This document shows positions 53,705 through 61,507 of a stretch of DNA of 64,000 nucleotides, in pieces. A program made the position numbers and the translations under genes. Under the pieces are notes generated by a model, which had not been told where the DNA came from, ran no database searches, and saw only the letters and a list, made by a program, of their open reading frames with translations. The stretch is from Bacillus sp. FJAT-49736 (GTDB lineage: Bacteria; Bacillota; Bacilli; Bacillales; Bacillaceae_C): NCBI RefSeq assembly GCF_018343615.1, contig NZ_JAGYPI010000004.1, positions 63,588-127,587 of the forward strand. Reading direction: 5' to 3'. How positions within the stretch are numbered: the stretch's first letter is position 1; the number at the start of each line of letters is the position of its first letter.

Positions 53705-55012
53705 TTATAAAGTTAAAATTTCATGTAGAATTGTTCCATCTGTTTTTCCAAGATCAAGGCCAAGTAATCTTGCAAATGTCGGGCCTTCATCCACAAGATG
53801 CATGGATGGGATAATGGTATTTGTACGTATTCCTCTTCCAGAGGCGATGAAAACCGTCGTATAATCTTGCTTTTCCGGAGAGTAGCCATGAGATGCAATC
53901 GTGTATTTTTTCATCCTTACATCCTCTTCAGAAATATCATCAATATATGCCCCCTCTAATCCTTCCGTAAAGTAGAACCCCTTAATGGCCTCCAGCATTA
54001 GAAATGCTTGATGATCAGCCCCTTTTGTTAGTATTTCTTCTTTATTAATGACCTTTTCGATGCCGTGTTGTGTGTCTTGTACCAGGTTGACGAAGAGCTG
54101 TTGTACACTGGCCTTTGTACCTTCATCCTTCTCATCTTTGATGTAAATATAGGCGGAGCCATCACAGCTCTTGCAGTATGCTTTCCAATCGGTGACTTTT
54201 CCGCGCTTATTTATGTGAATCAGCCCATGCTTACGTAGCAATACGTTTATCTTCACAGCTTTAGACTCATCTAAAGCACTATGGTCACCAAGTACAATAA
54301 TAGTGGACTTTTCATAAATTTCACTGCTCTTTAATGCTTGCACTATGCGCCCCAGCCTGTTATCATGCCGCCGTAATGCTTCTTGAGCTTCCTCCGAGGA
54401 AAACCCATGATAATGGCGCTGTGTATCCAAGTCCGTAAAATGAACGAGCATTAGATTGGGCTTTTTTGCTTGAATGGTTTGGACAGTGGATTCTAGTACA
54501 AAATCATCCAGTTCAGGCTGGCTTAAACCTTTACGAATGTGCCCGAAACGGCGATTCATGTCCAATTGGTAAAGCGGACTGCCACTGGATAATGAGATGG
54601 TAATTTGATTCTGCCACCGACGATTTGCAAAAATCTCCGGCATATTGTAGTCAATATTCGCTTTTGCTGTTACTGGCCATAACAATGCTGCAGTGGTCAT
54701 CTTTGCTTTTTTTGCTTCATCATATAAAGTAGTTCCTTTTACATAACGGCGGTACCAATACCAATCCGGTGAAGAATTTCCAGGCTGTAATAATGTATTA
54801 TTAATAACACCATGCTTATTGGGGAATTTTCCGGTTACAATAGTTGCGTGGCATGGGTATGTAACAGAAGGATAGATTGTTTCTACATTCTTGCAAAAGG
54901 TATTATGTTTTAAAAGCTCTTGAAAATGCGGAAGCTCCTGAATAGCAGGAAAATCTAATGAAGATAAACAGTCAAATGATATGACAATTAAGTGGTCTGT
55001 TAGGCGTTGCAT
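53705..55012 (-). CDS. nucleotide pyrophosphatase/phosphodiesterase-type alkaline phosphatase superfamily protein
   Basis: A 435-aa alkaline-phosphatase-superfamily hydrolase. The N-terminal metal site is VISFDCLSS. The nucleophile threonine lies in IYPSVTYPCHATIVTGKFPNKHGV, and further metal ligands in HFTDLDTQRHYHG, VLGDHSAL and ASHGYSPEK. This is the ectonucleotide pyrophosphatase pattern; the substrate could be a phosphodiester or pyrophosphate. The ATG at 55012 follows GGGAGG; upstream in-frame codons run into the desaturase gene. No signal peptide is seen. Confidence 0.86.
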   Translation of the reverse strand: MQRLTDHLIVISFDCLSSLDFPAIQELPHFQELLKHNTFCKNVETIYPSVTYPCHATIVTGKFPNKHGVINNTLLQPGNSSPDWYWYRRYVKGTTLYDEAKKAKMTTAALLWPVTAKANIDYNMPEIFANRRWQNQITISLSSGSPLYQLDMNRRFGHIRKGLSQPELDDFVLESTVQTIQAKKPNLMLVHFTDLDTQRHYHGFSSEEAQEALRRHDNRLGRIVQALKSSEIYEKSTIIVLGDHSALDESKAVKINVLLRKHGLIHINKRGKVTDWKAYCKSCDGSAYIYIKDEKDEGTKASVQQLFVNLVQDTQHGIEKVINKEEILTKGADHQAFLMLEAIKGFYFTEGLEGAYIDDISEEDVRMKKYTIASHGYSPEKQDYTTVFIASGRGIRTNTIIPSMHLVDEGPTFARLLGLDLGKTDGTILHEILTL

Positions 55013-55104
55013 AACGGCCTCCCTAGAATATGCTATATATTTAAATATAATGGAAAATTTACAATTTAGGAACACCTTTTTGGTGCCTAAAAAGAAGAAT
55101 ATAA

Positions 55105-55135
55105 ACAAAAAAGACAGATGTGAAATACATCTGTC
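55105..55135 (-). terminator. terminator of the PadR-desaturase operon
   Basis: On the minus strand GACAGATGT and ACATCTGTC are followed by TTTTTTGTTT, 8 bp past the desaturase stop. Confidence 0.88.
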
Positions 55136-55142
55136 CATTATA

Positions 55143-56159
55143 TTAATGCTGACTTCGAAGAAACTTCTGAATATCACGATGTCCGATAAATTTCTTTGAC
55201 TTTTCATCCCAAAGTTTAAAAGTAAGGGATTTTAAACTTGTCCATAGCGTTAAGGTTGGAACCTCTTGAAGACGCTTATCACTTCTATGTGCTTTTTCGA
55301 GTTGATAATTTGGAACATTAGAATTCAGGTGATGGACATGATGAAAGCCGATATTACCAGAAAACCATTGTAAAACCTTGGGAAGCTTATAGAAAGAGCT
55401 CCCTTTTAAGGCCGCCTCCACATAGTTCCAGTTATCTCCGTTTTCAAAATATCCGTCTTCAAATTGATGTTGGACATAAAATAACCAAACCCCTGAAAAC
55501 GCTGCGATATAAAAGAGCGGCAATTCTACTAAAATAAATGCCTTCCATCCAAGGGTAAAACCTAGTAACAAAACGATTGTAGCTAAAATGATATTAGTCA
55601 TCCAGACATTTCTTTTCTCTTTTTTGGAAGCATTTTTTCGATTAAAACGATAGGAAATAAGAAAAAGATACAATGGTCCAAATATAAACATTACAATCGG
55701 ATTTCGATATGTGCGATACAATAATCGCTTGAGCCAAGGAGCTTGTGCATATTCCTGTAGCGTGAGTGTCCAAATATCACCGTCGCCACGTTTTTCTAAA
55801 TGACCATTAGTAGCATGGTGCAAATTATGGCTATTCCTCCATTGTTCATATGAACAGAAAGTAAGGATCCCTGTTATCGTACCGACAATTTTATTTGCTT
55901 TCCTGTTTTTGAAAAAGGAATGGTGGGTACAATCATGAAAAATAATAAAGGTTCTGACTAAAAATCCTGCTGCTGGAATTACACATAAAAGTGTTAACCA
56001 AAATGATATTTGGAGGCTAAGATAAGCCAACACCCATAAGATAATAAATGGTCCGATAGAATTAATAATCTGCCTTATACTTGCCGATATACGTGGTTTT
56101 TCATATATTTCTAGTTTGTTTTTCCACTCACGAAGGCTATTCTTCGTCTGTTTTTCCAT
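55143..56159 (-). CDS. membrane fatty-acid desaturase (Des-like)
   Basis: A 338-aa acyl-lipid desaturase. The three histidine boxes that bind the di-iron centre are HDCTHH (75-80), HNLHH (111-115) and HHVHH (about 275-279). Four hydrophobic spans lie around them. It would introduce a double bond into membrane phospholipid acyl chains, as Des does in B. subtilis on cold shock. It is the last gene of a four-gene operon, 23 bp after a repeat membrane protein, and no DesK/DesR genes are adjacent. Confidence 0.9.
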   Translation of the reverse strand: MEKQTKNSLREWKNKLEIYEKPRISASIRQIINSIGPFIILWVLAYLSLQISFWLTLLCVIPAAGFLVRTFIIFHDCTHHSFFKNRKANKIVGTITGILTFCSYEQWRNSHNLHHATNGHLEKRGDGDIWTLTLQEYAQAPWLKRLLYRTYRNPIVMFIFGPLYLFLISYRFNRKNASKKEKRNVWMTNIILATIVLLLGFTLGWKAFILVELPLFYIAAFSGVWLFYVQHQFEDGYFENGDNWNYVEAALKGSSFYKLPKVLQWFSGNIGFHHVHHLNSNVPNYQLEKAHRSDKRLQEVPTLTLWTSLKSLTFKLWDEKSKKFIGHRDIQKFLRSQH

Positions 56160-56182
56160 AATACCTTCACCCCGTTTAATTT

Positions 56183-56824
56183 TTATTCGATGAATTCTTT
56201 TTTCTTAAAAAAGTAATAGTACATACTTAATGGCCACCATAAAACTGTAAATATTGGATATACCGCCCAAACTTCTTGAGGGGAAGATACTATATTTACA
56301 ATAATAAAGAAGATGCTAATCAGGAGACTGCTGTAAATTGAAAATTGAAAAAATTTTTTTTGCTTGGTATGATATATTGCTAAAGGCCACCAGATAACAA
56401 CAAAAGCTGGATAGATGGCCCAAGGATATTGAGGTGATAGTCCTGCGTTCAAAATGGTATAGTAGCCTATCGTAGCAAAGCTTCCCAATAATCCCATCTT
56501 AACAGTCTTTCTTTTTTCCTTTGCCATCATTAAAATGGGCCACCAAATGATAGGGAATACCGCATATAGAAACCAAGGATGGCTTGCGTAGTATAGATAA
56601 TTGATAATGACGAGATATAAAATTATCAGTATACTAGTATAAATGGAATGAATAATGTACCTGCCTTTTTTTATATGATATAAGCTTATGGGCCATAACA
56701 ACAGAAAAAAAGCAGGGTAGATAAACCAAATATGAGCAGGGCTAGTTAAATAGTTAACTACAATAAAGAAAAGAATGCTTATAAAACTTCCTACTGACGC
56801 AAAAATGAAATCATGTTTATGCAT
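56183..56824 (-). CDS. membrane protein with four tandem two-span modules
   Basis: A 213-aa protein with about eight spans arranged as four repeats of roughly 50 residues. Each repeat ends with a similar segment: HIWFIYPAFFLLLWPISLYH, HPWFLYAVFPIIWWPILMMA, YPWAIYPAFVVIWWPLAIYH and EVWAVYPIFTVLWWPLSMYY. The W-x2-YP-x6-WWP core suggests paired helices with interfacial tryptophans. The ATG at 56824 is preferred (GGAGG at normal spacing). A fifth copy ends the neighbouring HAAS protein. The module resembles the small 2TM domain; function unknown. Confidence 0.75.
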   Translation of the reverse strand: MHKHDFIFASVGSFISILFFIVVNYLTSPAHIWFIYPAFFLLLWPISLYHIKKGRYIIHSIYTSILIILYLVIINYLYYASHPWFLYAVFPIIWWPILMMAKEKRKTVKMGLLGSFATIGYYTILNAGLSPQYPWAIYPAFVVIWWPLAIYHTKQKKFFQFSIYSSLLISIFFIIVNIVSSPQEVWAVYPIFTVLWWPLSMYYYFFKKKEFIE

Positions 56825-56837
56825 ACTCATGCCTCCT

Positions 56838-57242
56838 TCATTTTTGACGTAAACGCAACCATCTATAGAACATGCTTAGTGGCCACCACAAAACAGCAAA
56901 CGTTGGATATACAAACCAAATAATGTTTGGAGTATAGTAAAAATTAACAAAGACTACTAATGCTATAATTAAGGCGCTGCCCCATATAGAAAAGCCTAGG
57001 TCAATTTTGGACATATTTTTCTTAGCGGGTAGTTTTACCCCCAGCTCATTTTCTATTTCATCAATATCACCAAAATCCACAATGGCTTTATTGATTGCAT
57101 CCTCTTCTTCTTTCCCTTGTGCCATTAAGTCAAAAACTTTTTCCTCTAGATTTTCTACAATTTCTTGTTTTATCATTTCTTTTTGTTCACTATCTGGTAC
57201 GTTTTTAAATAAGTCATCAACATGGTTTTTAATTTTTTTCAC
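56838..57242 (-). CDS. HAAS-domain protein with one two-span module
   Basis: A 134-aa protein. Residues about 1-70 form an all-helical HAAS (permease-prefix-like) domain: IKQEIVENLEEKVFDLMAQGKEEEDAINKAIVDFGDIDEIENELG. Two spans follow, ending IIWFVYPTFAVLWWPLSMFYRW, a copy of the module repeated four times in the next gene. It starts at GTG overlapping the padR stop (GTGA). HAAS proteins are usually encoded behind PadR regulators and are thought to modulate them. Confidence 0.82.
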   Translation of the reverse strand: MKKIKNHVDDLFKNVPDSEQKEMIKQEIVENLEEKVFDLMAQGKEEEDAINKAIVDFGDIDEIENELGVKLPAKKNMSKIDLGFSIWGSALIIALVVFVNFYYTPNIIWFVYPTFAVLWWPLSMFYRWLRLRQK

Positions 57243-57568
57243 GTTAATTCCTCCATAAATAGGTCAATTATTTCTTTTGTTTCGCGCCATTCTTTTATGG
57301 TTTCTTTTAAATATGCTTTTCCTAAAGTAGTAATTCTGTAATATTTTCTTTTACCACCATGTGAAATATCCCCGAAATAAGATTCAATTAATTCTTTTTT
57401 CTCCAGTCTCTGAAAGACGGCATAAAGTGTAGCTTCTTTAATTTGAAACCGATTGTCTGTCCGTAAGCTGATTTGCTTCGATATTTCATATCCATATTGA
57501 TCTTTTTCCAGGATTAAGTGCAGAATAATCGAATCTAAATGCCCGCGGATAATATCACTTCTAATCAT
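57239..57568 (-). CDS. PadR-family regulator
   Basis: A 109-aa winged-helix regulator: RGHLDSIILHLILEKDQYGYEISKQI, ATLYAVFQRLEKKELIESYFG and GKRKYYRITTLGKAYL are the PadR HTH and wing. It is the short (PadR-s2) class. The ATG at 57568 follows GAAGGTG. It heads an operon with the HAAS protein, the repeat protein and the desaturase. A palindrome fits exactly over the operon promoter, so it probably represses itself. Confidence 0.9.
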   Translation of the reverse strand: MIRSDIIRGHLDSIILHLILEKDQYGYEISKQISLRTDNRFQIKEATLYAVFQRLEKKELIESYFGDISHGGKRKYYRITTLGKAYLKETIKEWRETKEIIDLFMEELT

Positions 57569-57590
57569 GGATTCACCTTCCATAATGATT

Positions 57591-57637
57591 ATTCTATCTG
57601 ATAGAGTAATCTTAACGTAAATTACTCTATCTGTCAA
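57591..57637 (-). promoter_or_regulatory. PadR operon promoter and operator
   Basis: On the minus strand TTGACA (57632-57637), a 17-bp spacer and TAAGAT (57609-57614) form a promoter 40 bp before padR. GATAGAGTAAT and ATTACTCTATC (57600-57610 and 57621-57631) form an 11-bp perfect inverted repeat with a 10-bp spacer spanning the -10 and spacer. A third half-site ATTCTATC lies at 57591-57598. Confidence 0.78.
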
Positions 57638-57656
57638 AGTAATTTTTCTCGATTGT

Positions 57657-57761
57657 CTGAATTATTCTGCAGAGTGATTGAATTACTCTCCAAAGTGCCT
57701 GAATTATATGGAAAAATACCTGAATTAATTTGAGAAGTGCCTGTATTATTTTTGAAAGAGG
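57657..57761. repeat. five tandem 21-bp repeats
   Basis: Units begin at 57657, 57678, 57699, 57720 and 57741, each exactly 21 bp. Shared pattern: cTGaATTA, a variable middle, then AAgtgc (or similar). The period equals two helical turns. The array ends 20 bp from the -35 of the PadR operon, on its upstream side, and is 90 bp from the pepT stop. There is no coding frame. Confidence 0.8.
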
Positions 57762-57800
57762 GAATATTTGAAGTGTATAGCTAAGAAGATACCCAAAAAA

Positions 57801-57834
57801 ATGAAAAACGAACCCGAATGAACTCGGATTCGTT
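57801..57834 (-). terminator. terminator of pepT
   Basis: On the minus strand AACGAATCCGA and TCGGGTTCGTT are followed by TTTCATTTTTTT. Confidence 0.85.
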
Positions 57835-57847
57835 ACTTTGAGAATAA

Positions 57848-59080
57848 TTATGCTTGTTCCTCGAACAATTTCACAATTTCAATAATAACATTTGTCGCTT
57901 TCACCATGTTATCAACGGAAATATATTCGAATTTACCATGGAAGTTTTCTCCGCCGGTAAAAATATTTGGTGTTGGAAGTCCCATGTAGGAAAGCTGAGA
58001 TCCATCTGTTCCGCCACGTATTGGGGATATTTTCGGCTCAATATCTAGATTTTTCATTGCTTGATAAGCGATGTCGACAATTTCTTTCACAGGCTCAATT
58101 TTTTCTCCCATGTTGTAATATTGATCGTTCATCTCGAGAATAATGTTGTCCTTACCGTACTTATCTTGTAATTGATGAACAATGTTTTCTAGATTAGCCT
58201 TTTTGGCATTGAATTTTTCTCTGTCATGATCTCTAATGATGTAAGCAAGCTTTGTAAGCTCTACATCCCCGTTCATGGAGAGAAGATGATAGAAGCCTTC
58301 ATAACCTTCTGTGTATTCAGGAGCTTCATTCTCTGGAAGTTTCCCTTGTAATTCCATTGCGATTTTCAAGGAATTCACCATCTTGCCTTTGGCTGATCCA
58401 GGATGGATATTGTTTCCCTTAATAGTGATTTTTGCACCAGCAGCATTAAAGCTTTCATACTCCAATTCACCTAATGGACCGCCGTCTACTGTATAAGCAA
58501 ATTTTGCATTGAAGGCAGGAACATCAAATTTGTGAGGTCCTCTTCCGATTTCTTCGTCAGGAGTAAAGGCAACTCTTATCTTGCCATGCTTAATTTCCGG
58601 GTGCTTAATCAAATATGCCATTGCTGTCATGATTTCAGTGATTCCAGCTTTGTTATCGGCACCAAGAAGTGTAGTTCCATCTGTTGTCACCAATGTATGT
58701 CCTTTGTATTGTTCCAGACTAGGGAAGTCCTTTGGTGACAACACAATATGTAGGGCTTCATTCAAGACAATATTATTTCCATCATAATTTTCCACAATTT
58801 GCGGTTTTACATCTTTCCCTGTAAAATCAGTTGCTGTATCTACGTGAGCTAAAAATCCAATGGTTGGCACATCCTTATCCGTATTAGAAGGAAGCGTTGC
58901 CATCACATAGCCATTTTCATCGATTGTTACTTCTTCCATCCCAATAGATTTTAATTCATCTACAAGCATATGTAGAAGTGTTAATTGACCAGGTGTGGAT
59001 GGGCATGTAGTGCTTTCTTCGTTGGACTGTGTGTCTACCTTTACGTAGGATGTAAATCTTTCGATAATTTCATTTTTCAT
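57848..59080 (-). CDS. pepT: peptidase T
   Basis: A 410-aa M20B aminotripeptidase that removes the N-terminal residue of tripeptides in the cytoplasm. Metal and catalytic blocks: [12 protein letters not shown] (His and Asp), [26 protein letters not shown] (catalytic and bridging Glu) and [20 protein letters not shown]. The lid domain lies between. Full length, with its own terminator. Confidence 0.95.
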   Translation of the reverse strand: MKNEIIERFTSYVKVDTQSNEESTTCPSTPGQLTLLHMLVDELKSIGMEEVTIDENGYVMATLPSNTDKDVPTIGFLAHVDTATDFTGKDVKPQIVENYDGNNIVLNEALHIVLSPKDFPSLEQYKGHTLVTTDGTTLLGADNKAGITEIMTAMAYLIKHPEIKHGKIRVAFTPDEEIGRGPHKFDVPAFNAKFAYTVDGGPLGELEYESFNAAGAKITIKGNNIHPGSAKGKMVNSLKIAMELQGKLPENEAPEYTEGYEGFYHLLSMNGDVELTKLAYIIRDHDREKFNAKKANLENIVHQLQDKYGKDNIILEMNDQYYNMGEKIEPVKEIVDIAYQAMKNLDIEPKISPIRGGTDGSQLSYMGLPTPNIFTGGENFHGKFEYISVDNMVKATNVIIEIVKLFEEQA

Positions 59081-59230
59081 TTTATCTTCAGCTCCTTTTT
59101 ATTCGGATAGGTTTATCATACCATCAAAAAACGCCTCTCACACGTTTTAAGAGGGGGAGTCCCCAAAATATTCTTCACTTAATCTAACATAACAAAGTCA
59201 ACCTTATTGGTGGTTGGTTGATTTAATATA

Positions 59231-59256
59231 AAAAAAGGGAGCCTTATATCGCCCCC
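59231..59256 (-). terminator. terminator of the sensor kinase gene
   Basis: On the minus strand GGGGGC and GCTCCC (one G-U pair) are followed by seven Ts. Confidence 0.7.
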
Positions 59257-59265
59257 AATAATTAA

Positions 59266-60504
59266 TCAATCCACCTCATAAAATTTAAGAGTAAAGCAGG
59301 TTCCTTTTTGCTCCTCGCTCTGTATTTCATATTTTCCGTTCATTCTTTTTATAATATCGAAGGAAATTAGCAAGCCAAGACCGGTCCCTTTTGTTTTAGT
59401 TGAATAATAGGGTTGGCCAAGTTGGTTAAGTTGTTGTTTGGACATCCCAATACCTTTATCTTTAATAGTTATGGTAACCATATTGTCAATGGAAGAGGCG
59501 TTTATAGTTAATTTTCCTCCGGAAGGCATAGCCTCAATTCCATTCTTTATAAGATTAATAACTAATTGTTTAAATTCATTTTGGTTTCCGCTAATGTGTA
59601 ACGATCCATCTATTTGATTTGTGATTTCCACATTGGACATCACGGCAAAAGGAATCATAAAATCAATCACATCAAACAAATTCTTTGAGACATCAATACA
59701 TCCTACCTCGCTAGTCATTGGCTTTGCCAAGGATAGAAAATCATTAATAATATTTTGTGTACGATCGAGTTCCGATAGTGAAATTGTAACGAAGGATGTC
59801 TGGGGAAGGGTAAGATTTCTTTCATCCTTCATTAATTGCAAAAATCCGCGTATGGTTGTCATAGGATTTCGTATCTCATGTGCCACAGAGGCGGCAAGCT
59901 GACTAATAGCATTTAACTTATCTGCATTTTGTAATTTTTCCATCATGGACACATGAATGGAATTCATTTCAATAATGTAGATAATAGATGCTAGCGCTAA
60001 CCATGAGACAACAATAGAAAGTAATAGATGCAGGATGAAATGAGAATCACCTATTTTAATAAAATAAATAATGCGGGTGCTCATAATAAGTAAATATATT
60101 AATAGGGTAATACTTATCTTTTGTTTCATTGTAAATCTCTTATAAAATCTATTGGTACTATAAAAAATAAGAGACATAATGATGTAATTAATAAAATAGG
60201 AAAACACTTGGCTTGGTTCTGTAAACGCTTTAAATGCAATGATTTCAAGTATTGATAGGAAACCAGCAATTGGAGATAGGTAGAAATATGCGACAAAAAC
60301 CGGAATAAATTTCATATCAAATTGAACATTATTTGGTAGATTAATAGGGAAGATGAGTGTCAGAAATAGTGCAGATAAAATGACAACGGTCATGATGATT
60401 TTTCTGTGAAGGGTTTTCTTATGTCTAAAAAGAATGTTATTAAAGAGGGGAATTACCATTAGTATAAAAAAGTGTAAAAATAAACTTTCTAAGAAATGTC
60501 TCAT
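59266..60504 (-). CDS. KinB-like sporulation-type sensor histidine kinase
   Basis: A 412-aa kinase. Residues 1-180 form five to six membrane spans of the 5TM/LytS-like receptor type, seen in KinB and similar kinases. The phosphoacceptor is His209 in VAHEIRNP. The catalytic domain has NLIKNGIEAM, DKGIGM and GTGLGLLISFDIIKRMNG. The ATG at 60504 follows GGGGGGAT. No response regulator is adjacent, which is typical of orphan phosphorelay kinases feeding Spo0F. The signal is unknown. Confidence 0.85.
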   Translation of the reverse strand: MRHFLESLFLHFFILMVIPLFNNILFRHKKTLHRKIIMTVVILSALFLTLIFPINLPNNVQFDMKFIPVFVAYFYLSPIAGFLSILEIIAFKAFTEPSQVFSYFINYIIMSLIFYSTNRFYKRFTMKQKISITLLIYLLIMSTRIIYFIKIGDSHFILHLLLSIVVSWLALASIIYIIEMNSIHVSMMEKLQNADKLNAISQLAASVAHEIRNPMTTIRGFLQLMKDERNLTLPQTSFVTISLSELDRTQNIINDFLSLAKPMTSEVGCIDVSKNLFDVIDFMIPFAVMSNVEITNQIDGSLHISGNQNEFKQLVINLIKNGIEAMPSGGKLTINASSIDNMVTITIKDKGIGMSKQQLNQLGQPYYSTKTKGTGLGLLISFDIIKRMNGKYEIQSEEQKGTCFTLKFYEVD

Positions 60505-60593
60505 GGCTGATCCCCCCAAAAAAATAACTTTTGATAGAGGAATTATACCAAAATAGCCCAGTGATACCAATTGTTTTTTTAAATGTCATAATC

Positions 60594-60689
60594 AAGGCTT
60601 TTTCTTCAACGTTATTGCATTTGTAAAAGAAAATCTTATTAACTTCTTCAACGTTTTAAGAATAGGTATTCTTTTTAAGAAAAGATACC
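60594..60689 (+). repeat. TIR element copy D
   Basis: A 96-bp, more diverged copy from AAGGCTTTTTCTTC to TAAGAAAAGATACC, keeping GTTATTGCATTT and AAAATCTTA in place of the inner words. It lies between the sensor kinase start and the doxX gene. Confidence 0.65.
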
Positions 60690-60748
60690 TTGAAACAAGG
60701 TTATATAAGTGAAATCTAATATAAACCAACCATTATCAATAAAATAAG

Positions 60749-60791
60749 CCCAAAGTTAAGGAGAAGGCAGGTTTGGAAAGTTAACTTTGGG
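60749..60791. terminator. hairpin after the DoxX gene
   Basis: CCCAAAGTTAA (60749-60759) and TTAACTTTGGG (60781-60791), an 11-bp perfect stem with a 21-base loop, 20 bp past the doxX stop. Confidence 0.65.
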
Positions 60792-60811
60792 TTTAATATA
60801 ATAAATATTTT

Positions 60812-61213
60812 TTATGGCTGATAAAATAAAACATACTTTCCCGGACCAATCATAGCTACACTTATTGTGACAGCAATAAGGACGAAGCAATATTCAAATC
60901 CATTTTTGTCTATCCAATATCCATTTTTAATATGGACGGAAAAAATAGCATCGATCATAATAATCACGATTAATGCAGCACCAATGGGAGTTAGAAAACC
61001 AGCGCCGAAAAGTAAACCTCCGGCAAATTCAAATAATCCAGCTAGAATTGCCCATATTTTCCCGCCAGGATGCAATCCAATGGATTCCAACCATTCCCCA
61101 GTTTTGGTTGGGCCAGCTCCGCCAAACCATCCAAATAATTTTTGCGAACCATGACCAATGAATGTAAGCCCAATCACTACCCGGATGATCAGAAGCCCAA
61201 TATCTGCCAGCAT
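60812..61213 (-). CDS. DoxX-family membrane protein
   Basis: A 133-aa protein with four spans. It has the DoxX signatures LLIIRVVIGLTFIGHGSQKLFGWFGG near the N-terminus and GLFEFAGGLLFGAGFLTPIGAALI in the middle. The start at 61213 leaves a proper N-terminal span. Some DoxX proteins work with thioredoxin-like partners in redox or thiol stress. None is adjacent here, so the role is open. Confidence 0.87.
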   Translation of the reverse strand: MLADIGLLIIRVVIGLTFIGHGSQKLFGWFGGAGPTKTGEWLESIGLHPGGKIWAILAGLFEFAGGLLFGAGFLTPIGAALIVIIMIDAIFSVHIKNGYWIDKNGFEYCFVLIAVTISVAMIGPGKYVLFYQP

Positions 61214-61410
61214 ATATATCCCTACCTTCAAAAATGGAGTAGTTAATAAAACATACATAAATCATTATAAGCGTAGGCAAATATTTTATACCCATAGTGG
61301 TTGTTGATTTTACATAAGGCTGTTTTCGTATAGATTGTTAAAATCCAAATACCGATTTTAACCTGTTGTTTTTCGTATATTGTTATAAATCCTAAAATAT
61401 CTTAGCTTGG

Positions 61411-61507
61411 GGCATCTTTTCTTCAATTGATTATTCATTCTTAGCGAATGTAAGGATTTTTATAGGTTTTCTTCACCAAAAGCAACAAAGTTTATGAAAA
61501 GATCCTT
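61411..61507 (-). repeat. TIR element copy B
   Basis: Minus-strand reading runs from AAGGATCTTTTCATAAA to GAAGAAAAGATGCC, with inner CTTTGTTGCTTTTGG and AAAACCTA. It is the closest relative of copy A. Its first bases overlap the TAA stop of the membrane-protein gene, so the element directly abuts that gene. A 9-bp inverted repeat GTTAAAATC/GATTTTAAC lies nearby at 61337-61362. Confidence 0.78.
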
